Source of the DNA: Planctomycetota bacterium
GTDB taxonomy: Bacteria; Planctomycetota; Phycisphaerae; Tepidisphaerales; Tepidisphaeraceae
NCBI GenBank assembly: GCA_023417885.1
Contig: JAEZED010000009.1
Location: 1 to 7,134 of the forward strand
Direction of reading: 5' to 3'
Length of the DNA stretch: 7,134 bases
The number at the start of each line of letters is the position of its first letter. The stretch's first letter is position 1. This document shows, in pieces, positions 5,347-7,134 of the stretch. A program made the translations under genes and the position numbers. Below the pieces are notes generated by a model, which was not told the DNA's origin, did not search any database, and saw only the letters and a list, made by a program, of their open reading frames with translations.

Positions 5347-7134
5347 CTACTTGATTTCCTGCTGCGTGCGGCTTCCCGGCGGCGGGGTGTTGCCCCCGCC
5401 GGACTGCTGCGCGTTCATCGCCTGGCGCACGCGCTCGATCACCTCCGCGGGGGGCGGGGGGAAGACCTGGTTCGGGTCGTATCCGCCCGACTGCGCCTCG
5501 CGCATCAGCTCCTCGCGGTGCTGGAGCATGATGACGGCCTGCACCTCCGGGTCGAGCTGCCGGTAGACGGAAGCGCGGTATTCCAGCGGCACACGCTGCA
5601 CCCCGACCGGGCCGCCCGCGCCGGAGACGAACGCCGCCACCGCGTTGATGTGGAGGCTGCGGAAGTCGGGCAGCTCCTTGTAGAGCGGATCGTTCGGGTT
5701 CGGGTTGAGCCGGCGGTACTCGTCGTGGATGCGCTGCGCCGTCTCGAACTGGCGCTCGGCCTCCTGGAGCTTGCCCTGCATCGAGCCGTAGACCACGCGG
5801 TTGGTGATCGACTGCGTGATGAGGGCGACGATGGTTCCGCGGATCACGCGCGGCTGGTCGATGTTCTGGATGATCTGGTCGAACGCGAAGTCCGCCAGCG
5901 GCCTCTCGTATCGCTCGGCGTGCCACGTGCCGGCGAAGCGCTCGAGCATGCGCGAGTAGAGCTGCTCGGCGATGGCCTCCCCGCCGTACCAGTACGCCTC
6001 CGCGATGGCGGCGTCCATCTGGTTGCGGTAGCCGGCGCCGAACGCCTCCTCGATCTCCTCCGGGGATCGGCGGGCGTCGTCGGGATCGACGAGGTCGTTG
6101 TAGTAGTCGTCGTAGGCGAGCCAGAAGTCCCAGGCGGGGAGGTAGCTGAGGTAGGGCTCTGAGACCTCGGTTCCCGGCTGGAAGATGACCTGCCCGCTCT
6201 GGGCCATGCTCACCAGCGCGTTGAGGACATTGCGCTGCGTGTTGACGTGGTCGTACATCATGCGCCCTGCGTCGGCGCTGACGCGATCGAGCCCGGTCTG
6301 CGACCAGTAGAGCGTGTGCGCCGAAGGATGGCGCCAGTCGACCGGGCCGAACCGCTCGATCATGCTGTACATGACCTGCGGGTCCATGTTCAGCTCGTCG
6401 CTCATGATGGCGCGGCGCTGGAGGAACCCGACCACCTGCTCGATGTCGGCGTCCGTCGCCCACTCCGGCCAGGTGAGCTCGGGAACGATGCGCACCAGCG
6501 GCGCTTCGCCCTCCGCCGCGGGAGCGCCCCCGCGCGCGGCGGCGGCTTCCTCGGGCGTGAGCTCGACGGCGCGCACCGGCACGGCGAAGCGCTTCAGCGT
6601 GTGCCGGTCGAACTTGTATCCCTGGTCGTAGATCCAGCGGGCGAGCCGCTGCGCCCCCTCGGGAAGCTGGTCCACCCGGTCGGGCGCCTCGAGCACGGGC
6701 CGGAACCACTCGAGATATTCCTCGCGCGAGCGGGGCGGGGTGCCGAGGATGGAGTTCCAGATGTCCGCCAGCTCGGACTTGTAGTGCCAGCTCATGTTGT
6801 CCATGAACTCGCCGACCTTGTGGTAGTAGATCCACCCGAGCTGCGTGTAGAGGGCAAGGTCGTTGGGGTTGGCGTCGATCCCGCCGCCCCGGCGCTGGAG
6901 AAGGTCGATCCCGCTCTTGACCCACATCCACCGCTCCTCGGGCGTGCTCGTGCCGACCGAGATGTTGTACGCCTGGTTCCAACTGACGAACTCCCACACC
7001 TTGGGGAAGTGCGGCTGGAGGCGGGTGATGTGCTTCCCGAGCTCGATGGCCTCGTGGTACTTGCCGTCGGCCTTGAGGTCCTCGGCCCGCTGCCACAGCA
7101 CGTTGATCGCCAGCCCGCGGAACGTCCCCAGCGC
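5347..7134 (-). CDS. Large TPR-like alpha-helical protein of unknown function (5' end outside window)
   Basis: The frame is open to the right edge and ends at TAG 5347-5349, giving 595 visible residues. The GTG at 7099-7101 is internal, because coding sequence with the same character (ALGTFRGLAIN) precedes it. The start and any N-terminal membrane anchor lie outside the window. The first visible part, FRGLAINVLWQRAEDLKADG then KYHEAIELGKHITRLQP and WNQAYNIS, has the look of a TPR-like helical segment. It resembles uncharacterised planctomycete proteins I recall, though I cannot name a family. Other features are an Ala/Gly/Glu-rich linker near residues 205-220, a Tyr/Asp-rich stretch YLSYLPAWDFWLAYDDYYND in the middle, a charged helix near the C-terminus (QHREELMREAQ), and a Pro/Gly/Gln-rich tail with FPPPP and PPPGSRTQQ. 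No catalytic motif was recognised. A helical scaffold or interaction role is a guess from composition. Confidence 0.85.
   Translation of the reverse strand, partial: ALGTFRGLAINVLWQRAEDLKADGKYHEAIELGKHITRLQPHFPKVWEFVSWNQAYNISVGTSTPEERWMWVKSGIDLLQRRGGGIDANPNDLALYTQLGWIYYHKVGEFMDNMSWHYKSELADIWNSILGTPPRSREEYLEWFRPVLEAPDRVDQLPEGAQRLARWIYDQGYKFDRHTLKRFAVPVRAVELTPEEAAAARGGAPAAEGEAPLVRIVPELTWPEWATDADIEQVVGFLQRRAIMSDELNMDPQVMYSMIERFGPVDWRHPSAHTLYWSQTGLDRVSADAGRMMYDHVNTQRNVLNALVSMAQSGQVIFQPGTEVSEPYLSYLPAWDFWLAYDDYYNDLVDPDDARRSPEEIEEAFGAGYRNQMDAAIAEAYWYGGEAIAEQLYSRMLERFAGTWHAERYERPLADFAFDQIIQNIDQPRVIRGTIVALITQSITNRVVYGSMQGKLQEAERQFETAQRIHDEYRRLNPNPNDPLYKELPDFRSLHINAVAAFVSGAGGPVGVQRVPLEYRASVYRQLDPEVQAVIMLQHREELMREAQSGGYDPNQVFPPPPAEVIERVRQAMNAQQSGGGNTPPPGSRTQQEIK

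Noticed and set aside
5294..7096. 600-codon open frame overlapping the TPR-like gene on the same strand
   Set aside because: Its translation is Arg/Ala/Pro/Gly-rich in the manner of a GC-rich shadow frame. The other frame has normal protein composition and helical periodicity.

Overview
The window is a GC-rich bacterial chromosome segment, most likely from Planctomycetota, possibly Phycisphaerae. This assignment is an inference. It rests on the high GC content, the NRTPPKTQ form of the MoxR motif, a lipoprotein-like oligopeptidase B, and a large protein of a TPR-like type that I associate with planctomycetes. No rRNA, complete tRNA, insertion sequence or CRISPR array is visible.

Layout. Positions 1-1903 hold two minus-strand genes in moxR-DUF58 order: a MoxR-type AAA+ ATPase (881-1903) and, 65 bp downstream of it, a DUF58 protein with a vWA-like fold (1-815). 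The DUF58 gene runs off the left edge. This is the start of a classical MoxR/DUF58/(vWA) operon whose remaining members should lie to the left. A 197-bp divergent intergenic region (1904-2100) separates it from a plus-strand S9A peptidase (2101-4341). That peptidase is an oligopeptidase B homologue with an intact Ser-Asp-His triad and an apparent lipoprotein signal. It converges on, and overlaps by 26 bp, a small minus-strand XRE-type helix-turn-helix gene (4316-4606).

The small HTH gene looks damaged. The codons just upstream of its ATG encode the missing first half of HTH helix 1 in the same frame, interrupted by a single TAG at 4610-4612. Beyond it lies a roughly 700-bp stretch without a convincing gene (4652-5346). 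It contains a 21-bp tandem repeat array of 12 units (4830-5080) in two sequence classes. The array is framed by two diverged direct repeats of about 70 bp (4739-4813 and 5086-5155), each ending in a conserved small inverted repeat. The right side (5347-7134, minus) is a large protein without its N-terminus, alpha-helical and TPR-like, of unknown function.

How the genes work together. MoxR and DUF58 are expected to act as a chaperone-like ATPase and its vWA-domain partner. The peptidase, the HTH gene and the TPR-like protein show no obvious functional link to them. The most unusual parts are the amber-interrupted HTH gene next to the framed minisatellite and the MoxR Walker B substitution (AAE instead of ADE). 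I did not find a convincing new multi-gene system.
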